A DNA stretch of 64,000 nt from positions 212,001 through 276,000 of the forward strand of contig JACVTC010000009.1 in the NCBI GenBank assembly GCA_016946835.1. The letters are read 5' to 3'. Below, one piece after another: positions 12,601 to 24,775 of this stretch (position 1 is its first letter; each line of letters begins with the position of its first letter). Position numbers and translations under genes: made by a program. Below the pieces are notes generated by a model. That model made no database searches and was not told the DNA's origin. It was given only the letters and a program-made list of their open reading frames with translations. The DNA comes from Neocallimastix lanati (nom. inval.). Its lineage: Eukaryota > Neocallimastigomycota > Neocallimastigomycetes > Neocallimastigales > Neocallimastigaceae.

Positions 12601-15230
12601 ATATACTTTCATAATAATAATAATAATAATAATAGTTATAAAAGGAAACTCTATAATTTCTTATTAATAATACTTTATATATGAAAAATATTAATAATTA
12701 TTAATTATATTTCTATATGCTTATTTCTTTTTAATACAAGATATAATTGAAAAAATTATTCTATATTATAATATATTAAATTTTTTGCTTTTTTTTTTTT
12801 TTTTTTTTCACCAAATTACAAAATATACTTTTAAAAAATAATATAATAATATTAATTCTTTAATACCAGTATTAAAATAATATATATATATATATATAAA
12901 AAAAAAAAAAAAAGCAGAAAGACTATTAATTCTCAACTTCAGTTATTAGATAAGTTTAATATTAAGAATAACCCAGATTATCAATTGAAATTATAATAAT
13001 GAAACTTTATACTGTTATTTCAATAAAATTTGAAATATATATTAATAAATATATTGTCAAAGTTTTCCTGTTTATTTATTTATTTTTTTTTTTTTTTATT
13101 TTTTTTTTATTTTTTATTTTTTTTTTATTTTGAATGTTAAAATAATATATAATAATATTCTAACTTTTATTGGGAGAAAAAAATATATATATATTTTAAT
13201 GATAAAATATTTTTATAAAATTATATCTTCAGTGATTTTTATTGTTTCTTTTTACTATATTCTTTCAATCATAGAATTTTATTACTTGAAGTATTATTGA
13301 AATGTTATATATATTCATATAGTTATTAATATTTATTAAATTATTACTTTTAAAAATAATTATAATTTGAATATTACTTATATTAATAAATATAAATAAA
13401 TATAATTTAATATTTATAACAAAATTCTGTCAAAACTTCTTATTAATAGATATTTATATTTTAGTAATTATAGTTAATAATATTTAAAAATATTGTTAAT
13501 ATAATCACTAATTTGCCATAATGAATCAGCAGGTTGATTTAAATGTAAATAAAATATAATAAAATTATATCCCACTATATTGACTTTAAGAAATTAAAGA
13601 ATATAATAAAATAAAACAAAAAAAATATTATTATAATAATAATAAATAATAATTAATAATAATTAAAATAATAATTAAAATAATAATAATTAATATTAAT
13701 TTATTAATAATTAAAATTTTATCTCATTATTTCATATTTAAAAGATAAATGCAAGTCAAAATTTTAATAATTAAATTTTTAATAATTAAATACTAATAAT
13801 AATTAATTTAAACCATTTTGAGTAATTCACTATTAAAAAAAAAAAAAAAGTAAATTATTATATAAATGAAACAATGATAAAATACTATAAATTTTTATTT
13901 ATAATGTATTAGTTGTGGACAGTAAAATCTTATTTAATAATAGAACATTATATAAACTGTAATATTATTAATAAATAAAATTATATTTGATAAAAATTAT
14001 TATTATTATTATTATTATTAACTATGATATGATATAATGTTATTAAATCATTTTATTTATATAATTTATTTATATAATATATATTCATTCATTTATCTAG
14101 TTATTTATTCATTTAGTTACATAATATATTATCAAAATTCAATATTTAATCTTATTAATTTTCTTTTAATTGAGGATAAAAATATTAGATGTAAAATTAT
14201 ACATCTAACAAATATGTTATAATACATTTACTATAATTATATATTGAAAAGTTTAATAATTCATATATAAAATAGCATTTAAAATAATATGGAATAAAAT
14301 ATACCCCTAATTATAATATAATATAATATAAAATATGAATTGAAAATAAAAATTATACATAATTATAATATTTGATATGAATTGAAAATAAAAATGATAT
14401 ATACATATACATTCTATAAAAAATATATTTTTCTTTAATAAAGTATAGAAAAATAAACTTTTTAAAACGAATTTATTTCATTAATTATTAAGTATAATAA
14501 AATGAGTAGCCTAAAATAAAAATATGCTAAATTTCATTATCAAAAATAATGGTAAATCAATTTTAGCATATGAATTAATAAAAATATTTCTTAATAAATT
14601 ATTTTTATATTTCTTTTCAAGAAAAATAATAATAAAAAATATATAAATTTTGACTATTGTTAGATATTTAGATAAGAATTTTAATAATTATTTATAATAA
14701 ATTTTAAAATTTATGTATAATATATATATATTTTTTATTTATTATGGAAAAATAAATAATATTAATTATTATAGAATTCAAAAATTATTTAATTAAATTT
14801 TAATTGAAATATTAATTAAAATTTTAATTTATAATAAAAAAATTTTTTTTTTATTTTAAAAAAAAAAAAAATTAAAAATAGATGAATTTTTTTTTTATAG
14901 ACTTATGTATATGTATACAAATATTTTCCTTATAAATATTAATAACAAAAATACATTTATTTTATATATAAAAGTAAGAAAAATTCTCTTTTAATCTGTG
15001 AGTGAAAATTTAGTGAAAAATATTTTTTGTTTTATTATTAGTAAAAAAAAGAAAAAAATTTTGTTTTAAATTAAATTTTAAAGTGTTATTAAATAATTAT
15101 TTATTTTATATTAAATAAGGTTGTAAATAAAACTTAATAGATTTAGTTTTTTTTATATATATTGAGAATTAAGTAGTTGGGCTTCGAAAAGATTAGGAGA
15201 CTCAACCTTTCGAAGGTAGATTTTATTCAT
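12244..15230. other. A+T-rich spacer upstream of the RhoGAP gene
   Basis: Three kilobases have stops in all frames and no recognisable protein similarity. They contain poly(T) blocks (12569-12599, 12787-12808), (TTA)n at 13998-14020 and many short direct A/T repeats. The promoter of the RhoGAP gene must lie in the first part (just above 12243), but I see no discrete element. Confidence 0.7.
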
Positions 15231-15693
15231 GTAACAATATCAGTGTAAGAATTTATAATTATTTTTAACAAAATAATTATAGTTCCTTGTCAAATTATAA
15301 TTAATATAACTTCATTTAATTTATATTACATTTAAACATATAATATAATTAGCAATTTATTTAATTATATATTTAGTTTTATATTAAAAAAATTTTTTCC
15401 ATTTAATATTTTCCTAGATAAGAAATTTGTTAAGATTAGAAACTCCTTTTTAATAAAACCTTATTTTTGAAAAATGTATAAATAAGGCTCTTGAGTTCTC
15501 TTTAAGAAATCAAGAGTTATCATTATAACAATTATAATTTAATAACGATAATAATTTAATAAGAAAATTTTAATAATTTTATTAATAAAACATATTATTT
15601 TATTAAAAAATTCAATAAAAATAAATAATTATACATTATATTTTTTACTCAATATTATTATTATCACTTATAGTTTAATATTTTTATTTTATA

Positions 15694-15728
<35 letters not shown>

Positions 15729-15871
15729 ATATATCTTAGATAGTTTCATTTTATATACTAATCTAAGCTAACATCAACTCAGAGTGTTAGCTTAGATCAT
15801 CTGGTATCCGATAATAGAGGAGGGGGTTGTAACGATATCAGAATTGTTATACCTTGGTTATCGTTACACAA
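15231..15871 (+). mobile_element. Internally deleted LTR-retrotransposon remnant (LTR family X)
   Basis: It starts TGTAACAATATCAG then TGTAAGAATTTATAATT, matching LTR copies at 27981 and 44098. It continues through a TATA box (15477-15486) and an RNA hairpin CTCTTGAG...CAAGAG just after it, both shared with 40641-40680. After an A tract there are about 110 bp of interior ending in ATCTGGTATCCG and a purine tract GAGGAGGGGG. Nearly the same purine-rich end precedes the LTR at 27981. The purine tract is followed by a 41-bp piece, 15831-15871, beginning TGTAACGATA and ending TATCGTTACA. I read this as LTR, collapsed interior with polypurine tract, and a 3' LTR reduced to its two ends. Confidence 0.55.
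15477..15486 (+). promoter_or_regulatory. TATA box of LTR family X
   Basis: TATAAATAAG is followed 3 nt later by an inverted repeat (CTCTTGAG/CTTTAAGAAATCAAGAG). The same arrangement recurs at 40642-40680. Its position in the middle of an LTR fits a Pol II promoter at the U3/R border. Confidence 0.5.
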
Positions 15872-16341
15872 AGGAGCCTACCTTGCCTTACATATTAAAT
15901 GTCACTGGTTCGAATCTAATCTTTTACCTTTTGGAATAAAATATTTATTTAGTTATTAATTCTTTCATTCATTTATATTTAATAATAATATATATTTATA
16001 TTATTATGTATTCATTTAATTCTAAACCAATCTTGTATTTTAATTATAAACTTTTTGAATATAAAAATCATGTATTATCTTATTTTGACTCTTTGAATTG
16101 ATATTAACAAAGAAACGTATCTTAAAATTAATATTAAATAAAAAATAATATAAAACCATAATTATGAAAATATTGAATAATAAAATAATTTAGTGTAATG
16201 ATAAATAATAAAATCTCACATTTAGTAGTTTGTTTATTAATGAACACTTCTACAATGACCTGGTGAGATAAAATAAATTACAAAATTGTTACAATCGGCA
16301 ACGCATTTTTTTACAAATTTTAACTCTTAATTGTATTTTAA

Positions 16342-17640
16342 TTATAGAAATTTTATTTTGCTATTAGTAGTGCTATTTTCATAATTTAAGGTGAGTTCAA
16401 AGATAGACAGATTGGCATTATGTTTATTCAAAACTCTTGGTCTAAAAGTTGAAACTGACTGAGAATTAGAAACGCGAGAAGTAATAGCAGAATTTTTATT
16501 TGTATTAATGAATGAATATTTATCAAGATTATTATCAGAGGATCCATAATTGAGACAAAAAATATTTTTATCAATACAATACAATACAATTACCCAATAA
16601 AAGGACATTCGTATCTGAATGTAAATTAGTGATAAGACATTCTTTAGATTTATTGATTTAATATTTTTAATTTTAACACTAGTATCAGAGATTATTTCAT
16701 CAAAACCACACCGATGGTTATCTTCATAACCCTTAGAACCATTATCATCAGTAAAAACAACTTCCGGATTTACAGAAGAACTACAAGGATATCCAAATAT
16801 TTTAAACGATCATCTTTCACCACCAATGCCACATAATTTACCATATTTTATGCCCCAATTACCTAATGGATCGACATATTCAACTTATCATTTTGACTAG
16901 AATAATATTTGTATCCAGGTTTAGCAAATTCAATTTAACAAGTTAAATTATATTTTTTTTTTGATTCTAATTTTAAAGGTAAAAATTCATAATTACCATC
17001 TAAACATTTATTACTGTCAAATCGTGAGCAAATAATACTTCCCAAATTTCTTGCTCTAGACATATTCATAAAATTAACATTAAGTAGATCTCTATTTGAT
17101 AAATAATTAAATTTAGTTCTATGTATAATTTCTTGATATTCAGTATTATTAACACTATATATATATTTGGGATTAATATTAATTGTCAATACATTTTTTT
17201 ACAAGATTCAACTTATCAGGACCATCTAAATTTTAAGCATCCTGAATATAAGTATTATTATTATAATTATCATTAAGTATTATTGGAGAGTATTTATCCT
17301 CATCTTTTGAATAATCTTAACAATTTCCTATATCATTTATCGGTAAATAAATACCACCAAAATCTCTGTATTTACTACGTGGTACAATTTCAATTTTACC
17401 TTTACCTTCTCAAGTGATTGAATAGTAATAACATTATGGAAAAATTCTTTATATTTTTTTTCTGGTTTTGTTTTAGGCACTATACTTGTATTATTTACTG
17501 TATAATTTGAAAATAGTTTACCAAAATTACTTTTTAAACTTTCTGAAATAATATTATCATTTTAAGATGAATAATTATAGTTTCAGCTGAATGTTTCTTT
17601 AAATTCAATACATTCATTTAATATATCCTTTAAATATAAT
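16342..17640 (-). pseudogene. Decayed double-dockerin (cellulosomal) protein gene
   Basis: The minus strand reads as one protein only through several frameshifts and stops. Near the 3' half are two tandem modules of fungal dockerin type (CBM10-like). Module 1 (about 16935-16832) has GYKYYSS, then VEYVDPLGNWGIKYGKLCGI. Module 2 (about 16818-16713) has FGYPCSSS, VFTDDNG and HRCGF. TGA replaces the residue expected at the first Cys/Trp of module 2, and TAA interrupts the start of module 1. The upstream part (17640-16940) has segments such as VPRSKYRDFGGIYLP and NKCLDGNYEFLPLKLESKKK; I do not recognise its catalytic or structural class. Family knowledge: tandem dockerins attach enzymes to scaffoldins in gut-fungal cellulosomes. 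Identification of the dockerins is fairly strong; the rest is unknown. It cannot make a full protein as it stands. Confidence 0.7.
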
Positions 17641-17910
17641 GTATAATTATATCTAAATATTATATTCACATAATTATTTATCTATTTATTTATTTAAAAA
17701 AAAGTAAATATATTGAAAATGATAACTCCGTAGTAATGAAAATCATTCTTATTCTTAAAAAAAAAAAAAAAAAAGATAATACAAATAGTTATAAATTTAT
17801 AAAATATTAATATTGAAGTCAACAATAATAAACTTAAGATTTATTAGTATAAATTTCAAATATTAATATTAATTATCAAGAATCGATAAAAAAAAATTAC
17901 ATCTCTTATT

Positions 17911-18727
17911 GTTATTAACTTTTTGATAGTCAATAACTAATACATCGATTAAAATAATGAAATTTACATGTATTTATATTTTTTCATGATTATATTATAA
18001 TATATCACTATTTATTTATAAACAAAATATTTATTAATAATTTTATTAAATAATAAAACTAAACAATAGTTAATTGAATAATCTTTCAACTTATTTAAAA
18101 TAATATTAAATTCAATAAGAGCTCATTTATTATCTATTTATTATATAATTATTTTTAATACTAATACTTATATATTTACAATTCAAAACTATTTAACTAT
18201 TTAAACTAATTTTAACTATTTAAAACTATTTGTAAAGATATAATAAATCTTTAATACATTAAATAGTTAATTTTCGTACAATTAATTTATTTAATGTATA
18301 TGAATTATTTTTTAATATAAAATTTATTGAAATAAAATTTATTAATTATTTTTTAAATTGAAAATATTTTTTAATTAGTTTAGTTAACTTAGTTTAGTTT
18401 TAAATAGTTAAATATTAATTTAGGAATAATCTTAAATAGTTAATATTTATAAAAATAGTTTTTCAATATTAAATATATAATTAAAATTATTATAAGTATT
18501 AAAATAATAAATAAAATAAAGAGTTTAAAAAATTAATTTTAGTTTTAGTAAATTAATAAATAATAAAAATTATTAATTAAAAAATCTTTTGTTTATAAAT
18601 AAATAGTTTTATATATATTATTAAATAACATCATATATTAATAATGTAATAAGAAAAAATATAAATACATGTAATTTTTCTCAATTAAATCGATGAATTA
18701 GTTATTAACTATTTTACAGTTAATAAC
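17911..18727. mobile_element. Fold-back element with long terminal inverted repeats
   Basis: The left end reads GTTATTAACT then AATAACTAATACATCGATT. The reverse complement of the right end reads GTTATTAACT then AATAACTAATTCATCGATT. Similarity continues inward for roughly 300-400 bp on each arm (shared ACATGTATTTATATTTTTTC and TTTATAAACAAAA), leaving little unpaired centre. There is no ORF. A one-arm copy lies at 52262-52350, and a stretch like the left arm is inside 21700-21960. It is probably a non-autonomous inverted-repeat (MITE or fold-back) element. Confidence 0.6.
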
Positions 18728-18849
18728 ATAAAAGAAATTTATAATTTATAAAAAGAATTTAATAATAAAAGAATTTACTTATTTGTTTAAATTGTAAAGT
18801 GTTTTTTATTGTTATAATCTGTTTTAATTGACGGATTCATTACACTATT

Positions 18850-19140
18850 CCAAAATTAATTTTAAAGTATTTTTAAATTAACTAAATTAAATTAACTAAA
18901 TTAAATTAACTAAATTAAATAAAATAACTAAATTAAATAAACTAGACTAAATTAACTAATTTATATAAATTATTTAAATTAAATTTATTATCCAAAATTA
19001 TTTACTTAATAATTTTTCCTTTTGAAAAGTCTACATAAATTTATAATTAATTTTCATATATGTAAATCATAAATTTATGTAATTTTATTACATTAATTAA
19101 TTATTATATAATTAATTATTAAAAATTTATTAAATATTTA
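18850..19140. repeat. A+T-rich repeat, likely 3' LTR part of the minus-strand Gypsy element
   Basis: It is closely similar to 21965-22205, including TTATCCAAAATTATTTAC, a TTTTTCCTTTTGAAAAG block and ATGTAAATCATAAATTTATG. It begins immediately beyond the purine tract AAAGGGAGAGAATA (minus strand, 19143-19156), where a 3' LTR would start. Boundaries are blurred by the fold-back element next to it. Confidence 0.5.
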
Positions 19141-19199
19141 TATTCTCTCCCTTTAAGTTGAGCTCCTGCTAATTATAGAGTTCAATTTTCGAGAAGGGA

Positions 19200-21695
19200 T
19201 ACTAATTATAATGGCTGATATTTATGCCTAATATATTCTCCATTAAAATCTTCATCACCGTCATCAACCACATTATTTCGTCTATTCCTTTTATAGTTAC
19301 GATAGTACTCTTGAATTAGTTATCTATCATAAATTTGGTCTTCATCGATCCAAGTATCCTCAACAGAATCAAGGCCTTTCCAAGATACGAGAAAACGATT
19401 TTTTCCTCTATATGTTCTCACGTCAATAGTATTTTCTGGAACTCTATCTTTGATATCAGTAGTTAACTTAATATTCTTCCTTTTTCTATTTTTTCTATTA
19501 GCAAATTCATTTTTATAGTACAGTTCCAGTAAAGATACATGGAAAACAGGGTGACAACACATATTACTTGGTAATTTGAGTTCGTAGGCTAATGAACTAA
19601 CTTTCTTCACAATTACAAATGGACCAAGCATTTTCACATTCTTAGTTGTATTTCCTATGAGTAACCAAACTTTTTTACCGACTTTAAAATCTGGCGAGGG
19701 TAATCTTTTAAAATCAGCATACTTTTTATAAGTTTCTTTAGCAGGATCTAAGTTTTCCTTTAAAAATTTAATATTTTCATTTATATCTTTTACTCTAATA
19801 TCAGCTCGAGGCCTGTCTGAAGAAGGAATTTCTAAACTAAATTTTGGATTAAATCCATAGTTTGCAAAAAACGGTGATTGATTGATTGATTGTTGCAGAG
19901 TATTATTATAAGCAAACTCGGCAAAAGGCAACAAATCAACCCAATTATTTTGTTTTTCATTTATGAAACAACGGAGATATTGCTCCAATATTCCGTTCAC
20001 CCTCTCCGTTTGACCATCAGTCTGCGGATAGTTAGAAGTTGAAAAGGACAAATTAATGTTAAATAACTAGTAAATACGATTCCAAAAATCAGAAGTAAAT
20101 TGCGTATCTCTTTTAGAAATAATGGAATCAGGAAACCCATCCAACTTAAAAATATTATTAATAAAAGAATCAGCAGTAATTGAAGCAGTAGGAAGACAAC
20201 GTAAAGGAATAAAATGTGTCATTTTAGTCAATCTATCAACAACAATCATGGCAGTGGTCATATCTTTGGATTTCGGTAATTCAACAATAAAATCCTTTGA
20301 GATATCCGACCAAGGTCTATTTGGAATAGACAAAGGTGAAGGAAGATCATATGGTTTGTGTCTTAGAACCTTAGCTTTACAACAAATTTCACAAGATTTA
20401 ACAAATATTTTACATCATAACGTAACTTTAGCTACCAGAAGTTACGATTAATCAAATCAAATGTTTTACTAACCCCAAAGAGACCGAGTCATGGTATAGT
20501 TCAAGTACTCTAGTGCGAAGATTTTTAGGTACATAAATTAAATTATCAAAAGGAAAGAAATCTTCCTTATCAATTTTACACTTATCAATATATTTAATAG
20601 GTGGATTAACGTTACTAATATTAAAAATAAAAGATTTAATTTTTATAAAAAGATCATCATTATTTAAAGATTTCAAAATAGAATTAATCAAGGACTCATC
20701 AGATGAGTTACAATTAATGACACAATAAGAAACTCCGCGAGAATAATCAAATAAATGATCACTTCTTCTTGACAGAATATCTGATTTACCAGATTTCTTA
20801 CCAGAACGATACACAAGGTTAAAATCAAAACGAGAAAGAAATTCATACCAACGAATTTGTCGTTGAGAAAATAGCTCAGGTTTCCAAGGAAAAGTAAGGT
20901 TTTTATGATCAGTAGAAATAGTAAAGGGATGACGAGCACCTTCTAAGTAGTGACGCCATTCCCCCAAAGCAACTTTAATCGCAAGAAGTTCCTTATAATA
21001 AATAGGGTAATTCAATTGAGATTTGGTTAAACTGGTAGAAATAAAAGCAATAGGGTGAATTTGGCCATCAAATTCTTAGGAAAGTATAGCACCAACAGCG
21101 AAATTCGAATCATCAGTTTCCACAATAAAAGGTTTATTATTATCCGAATTCCCTAAAATTGGTGCAGTAGTGAAAAGTTCTTTTAATTTATCAAAAGACT
21201 TTTGTTGATCAGAGCCCCAGACAAATGGAACATTTTTCCTAGTAAGTTTATGTAAAGGTAACGCAATTTTTGCGAAATTCTTAATAAAAATTCTATAATA
21301 TTTGCACAATCCAATAAATGATTGTATTTCCTTATATTAGAAGGAACAGGCCAATCCAGGATAGCTGGATCAACTTTCAAAACGTCTAATGATAATACGT
21401 AACCAAGGAAAGTAGTTTCAGTAACATCGAATTCGCATTTCTCTAATTTAATGTACAAGTTATTTTCTAATAATTTTTTAAGCACATTTTTAACGTGTTC
21501 ATGATGTTCCTCTACACTATTCTAATAAATTAATATATCATCTATGTAAGAAATAACAAAGTCATCTAAGTAATCCCTAAGAACATTATTTATAAAATGA
21601 TGGAAGGTGGCTGGAGATTCTTTTAAGCCAAAAGGCATAACTAAATATTCAAAATGAACATATCCAGTACGAAATGCAGTCTTGTAATCATCACC
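19200..21695 (-). pseudogene. Ty3/Gypsy (chromovirus) pol remnant: RT, RNase H, integrase, chromodomain
   Basis: Read from 21695 downward. RT enters mid-domain ([22 protein letters not shown]) and keeps the catalytic SYIDDILIY. RNase H follows (VETDDSNFAVGAILS; STDHKNLTF). Integrase follows, with HDSV/SCEICC zinc-finger remains, MIVVDRLTKMTHFIPL and NYPQTDGQTERVNG. The C-terminal chromodomain is IDVRTYRGKNRFLVSWKGLD with DTWIDEDQI (19330-19430). Frameshifts or stops occur near 21320, 21075, 20455, 20340 and 20060. The usual integrase SDRGTQFTS motif reads SKRDTQFTS, so the second catalytic Asp is replaced by Lys. The N-terminal part of RT and all of protease are missing. It is dead but well preserved. 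Confidence 0.85.
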
Positions 21696-21696
21696 T

Positions 21697-22211
21697 ATTT
21701 AATTTAAATATATTACTATTTATATATAAGCAAAATATTTATTAATAATTTTATTAAATAATAATTAACTAAAACTAAATAATAGTTAATTCAATAAACT
21801 TTCAACTTATTTACAATAATAATTAAATTCAATAAGAACTCATTTATTATTTATTTATTATTTAAATATTATTAATATTAATGTTTATATATTTACAATT
21901 CAAAACTATTTTTATAAACTATTTAAACTAATTTTAACTATTTAAAACTACTCCGAATTTAATTTTAAATTATTTTAAACTAAATTAACTAAGTTAAATA
22001 AAATAACTAAATTAAATAAACTAAATTAACTAACTTAAATAAATTATTTATATTAAATTTATTATCCAAAATTATTTACATAATAATTTTTCCTTTTTGA
22101 AAAGTTTACATAAATTTTTAATTAATTTTCAAATATGTAAATCATAAATTTATGTAATTTTATTACTTAATTATTACATAATAAATTATTAAATATTTTA
22201 TTAAATCTTTA
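21697..22211. repeat. LTR-like insert replacing the gag-to-RT segment
   Basis: This 515-bp A+T-rich block resembles 17985-18240 joined to 18850-19140. It separates a gag fragment (ending about 22212) from RT (starting 21695). The missing gag tail, protease and RT start indicate insertion plus deletion, or recombination between LTR copies. Confidence 0.5.
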
Positions 22212-22722
22212 CAGATTAACAAACAATAGCAAGTTTTTCTTTCATCCTGTAATGGAGCCCTTTTATAAACATATATATCTTGGCCGTTTCATTAAAGTCA
22301 GAATATTGACTTATTTTTTGGAACTAGAAGATATACTCTACTTCATGTCCATATTTAAACTGGCGTATATTACATAATTTTCCGTTAGCAACAACAGCTT
22401 TTACATCAGGGTCTCTGAAATTTCTACATAGTTCAGCAATGAAATTTCCATAATTCCCCAAAAAAGGATTATTATATCTTCTATAGCATGAAGCCCAATT
22501 TAAAACTTTTCCCTTTAAATAGGAAATTACAAACATTACTCTTCTCCGATCATCGGGGAATCTATGAGGATTCACCTCAAATGCCAATTCCACTCGAGTT
22601 AAAAAGCCATCAAGATCCTTGGTAGATCCAGAAAATAATGGTGAATCGTTTATAATTTTCAATTGTGTAGCATGGAGAATCGGTTGTTGGTGTGGTTGTT
22701 GAATTTGGTGTTGATACTCCAT
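22212..22722 (-). pseudogene. Ty3/Gypsy gag fragment
   Basis: The ATG at 22722 opens a 132-codon frame with a Gln/His-rich start. It then shows Gypsy gag features (FSGSTKDLDGFLTRVELAFEV; VISYLKGKVLNWA). After a frameshift near 22325 the similarity continues (QYSDFNETAKIYMFIKGL) to about 22212, where the repeat insert begins. It aligns well with the gag of the plus-strand element at 24776, so both belong to one family. It lacks the zinc knuckle. Confidence 0.75.
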
Positions 22723-23215
22723 GATATCATCAAGGTTAAGGTTTTGAAATATGCGATTTAGTTCTTCCAGATTATTAATGTTAATAATTAATTTATATAT
22801 GCACCTAAGGATTTACTTTAAATCTATTTTATTAATAATTTTTATCATTTTTTATCTAAGATTCATTTTCTAGAAAGAAAACTTGTTTTCTTTAATTTTC
22901 TTTAATTTTCTTTTATTTCTAATAATTACTAATAACAACTGATAACTTAAAATAATTAATTTTCCTGAAAAACTATAAATAGGTGTAAAATTTCATAATA
23001 AAATATTTTTACTTGTGCTTTTATTAATTAATTTTAAAGTAATTTAAAATATTACAATGATTAATTAATAAAATAATAATTTACATTTTTACTAATAAAA
23101 AACTTATTTTAATAAAACATATTTTGAATTACTTTAGTGTCGAGAACCTTTTGTGTGAAAAAACCTTAAAACAATCTTAAGTAACATTAAGATTTGTTAC
23201 AATAAAAGCACCCTT
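22723..23215. other. A+T-rich flank of the gag fragment
   Basis: No coding similarity was seen. It contains a TATA-like CTATAAATAGG at about 22973-22983, followed by A/T-rich sequence and TGTTACAATAAAAGCACCC near 23195. This might be remnants of an LTR, but no second copy was found in the window. Confidence 0.4.
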
Positions 23216-23246
23216 TTGACAAAAAACACGAAACCTTCTCGAGACA

Positions 23247-23345
23247 AATCTACTCTTTTGGAATCTACTCTTTTGGAATCTACTCTTTTGGAATCTACTC
23301 TTTTGGAATCTACTCTTTTAAGAATCTACTCTTTTAGAATCTACC
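23247..23345. repeat. 15-bp tandem repeat (GGAATCTACTCTTTT)n
   Basis: About six to seven tandem units lie here, the first five nearly perfect. Because 15 is a multiple of 3, every frame stays open, giving an apparent LLEST-type repeat peptide. There is no other sign of coding. Confidence 0.85.
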
Positions 23346-23734
23346 TCTTCAAAACTTTAATCAATTCTTGGGCTACCGCAAATAATTATATTATCATCAA
23401 AACAATACTTTTTCTGTGGAATACTATCTTAAAAAAAAAACTCTTTACTTAAATCTATTATCTTTTGGATTATCTCTTTTTATAGGTTATCTACCTTTCT
23501 TTTGTATTCCTTCTTTACTCAAATTCTTGCCCAATTTTTCCTTAGATTCTTCGCTTACTCTTTATTATAAACATACTTTCAAATTAAATTCTATCTACCT
23601 TTGGATTCCTCTTTGAAACTCTACCTATACCTTTTGGATTTTAATAAAAAAAAAAAAAAAATTTTATTATTAAATGAATATATAACCCTAACCCTATATT
23701 CTATATTATATTTAAGTGAATGAATATATAGTAT

Positions 23735-23890
23735 CTTAGATAAATACTATAATAAAATTATTTGAACAAATGTACTATTTATTAGATAAATTTATAGTAT
23801 AATTAATTGAACAAATATACTATTTATTAGATAAATTCTATAGTAAAATTAATTGAACAAATATACTATTTATTAGATAAATTCTTAAAG
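23735..23890. repeat. Tandem repeat of about 52 bp
   Basis: There are three imperfect units of the form AAATTAATTGAACAAATATACTATTTATTAGATAAATTC, some with small insertions. The next unit (23890-23960) is degraded. No coding potential. Confidence 0.7.
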
Positions 23891-24023
23891 AAAATTAAGT
23901 GGACATATACATAATTTTAGATAAAATTTAACTATAATCTAAGTGAAAGAATATAATATATTTTAGATAAATTAATACTTAAAACTAAATACATATATTA
24001 ATAATTAGCTAAATAATTTTTTT

Positions 24024-24063
<40 letters not shown>

Positions 24064-24149
24064 TTAATAAAATTTACTAATAAGGAGAATCTGTATAGAC
24101 AATCCTTATTCTCTTTTATTCTTTTTATTTAAATTCATTAATTTTGTGT

Positions 24150-24227
24150 TGGCCCTCGCTGGTAGGCTCAGACTCAAGTCCTACATCTCAGCTCTTTCAG
24201 TTAAAATTCACTGAAGGAACAGCAACA

Positions 24228-24230
<3 letters not shown>
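24150..24230. other. Hairpin-rich, less A+T-rich stretch
   Basis: Two stem-loops can be drawn: GGTAGG...CCTAC, and a perfect TTCAGT/ACTGAA. An ACAGCAACAC tail then runs into a 33-nt poly(A). It lies about 550 bp upstream of a Gypsy gag, so it may be part of the element's 5' region. A small RNA gene is a weaker alternative. Confidence 0.35.
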
Positions 24231-24266
<36 letters not shown>

Positions 24267-24289
24267 ATTTTTAATTTTTAATAAGTTTT

Positions 24290-24600
24290 CGTGTCCATCT
24301 TTTAAGGTAATACGATAAATATACTAGGAGCGGTTAGAGCTCATAAACAGAGTTTCGGCGTATATTAACTAGTTTCAGTAGGTTAGAAACTATAGTCGTT
24401 AATTATTTGAATATAAACGGGCTTCAAAACCCTAGAGTGTAAAGAGAGTGTGGATTAAAAGAGAACCACATCCTACCAACCAACTTCAACAGTTCGGTGG
24501 TTGCTCTATTCGAATAAGCTCTGGCGAATAAGGAACTATAGTCACTGAAGGCTATAGGTTGGTCGTGAAGGTAAAGCGATATTAAAATATATAGTTTTTA
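24290..24600 (+). promoter_or_regulatory. Structured leader upstream of Gypsy gag
   Basis: Base composition is far more balanced than its surroundings. It contains two copies of the self-complementary octamer ACTATAGT (24389-24396 and 24535-24542) and complementary ACCAACC/GGTTGGT segments (about 24475 and 24557). It contains no ORF. Position and structure suit the 5' untranslated leader of the retroelement whose gag starts at 24776. A packaging or dimerisation role is only a guess. Confidence 0.4.
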
Positions 24601-24775
24601 ATTTTATTTTGAGGTCTAGTATATACCTCTAGTTAGTAGCTTTTGACGGTTTTTTTTTTTTTTTTTTTTTTTTTGTTGTAAGGCATTAAAAGCGAAATTT
24701 AAATTGTATTTACCTTAAATAAAAGTTCTTCAATAATTAAATTATCAAATAAATCTATTTTGAAAAAGCAAGAAA

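Noticed and set aside
15850-15930. tRNA-like B-box GGTTCGAATC with upstream A-box-like sequence
   Set aside because: No cloverleaf can be drawn: the T stem pairs only partly, there is no anticodon stem and no acceptor complement.
16562-16818. Alternative genetic code (TGA read as Cys or Trp)
   Set aside because: TGA replaces Cys/Trp-type residues only in decayed genes (also at 26562); the two intact genes have no in-frame TGA.
23686-23697. Telomere-like TAACCCTAACCC
   Set aside because: Only two units, in the middle of an A+T-rich repeat region, with no further array.
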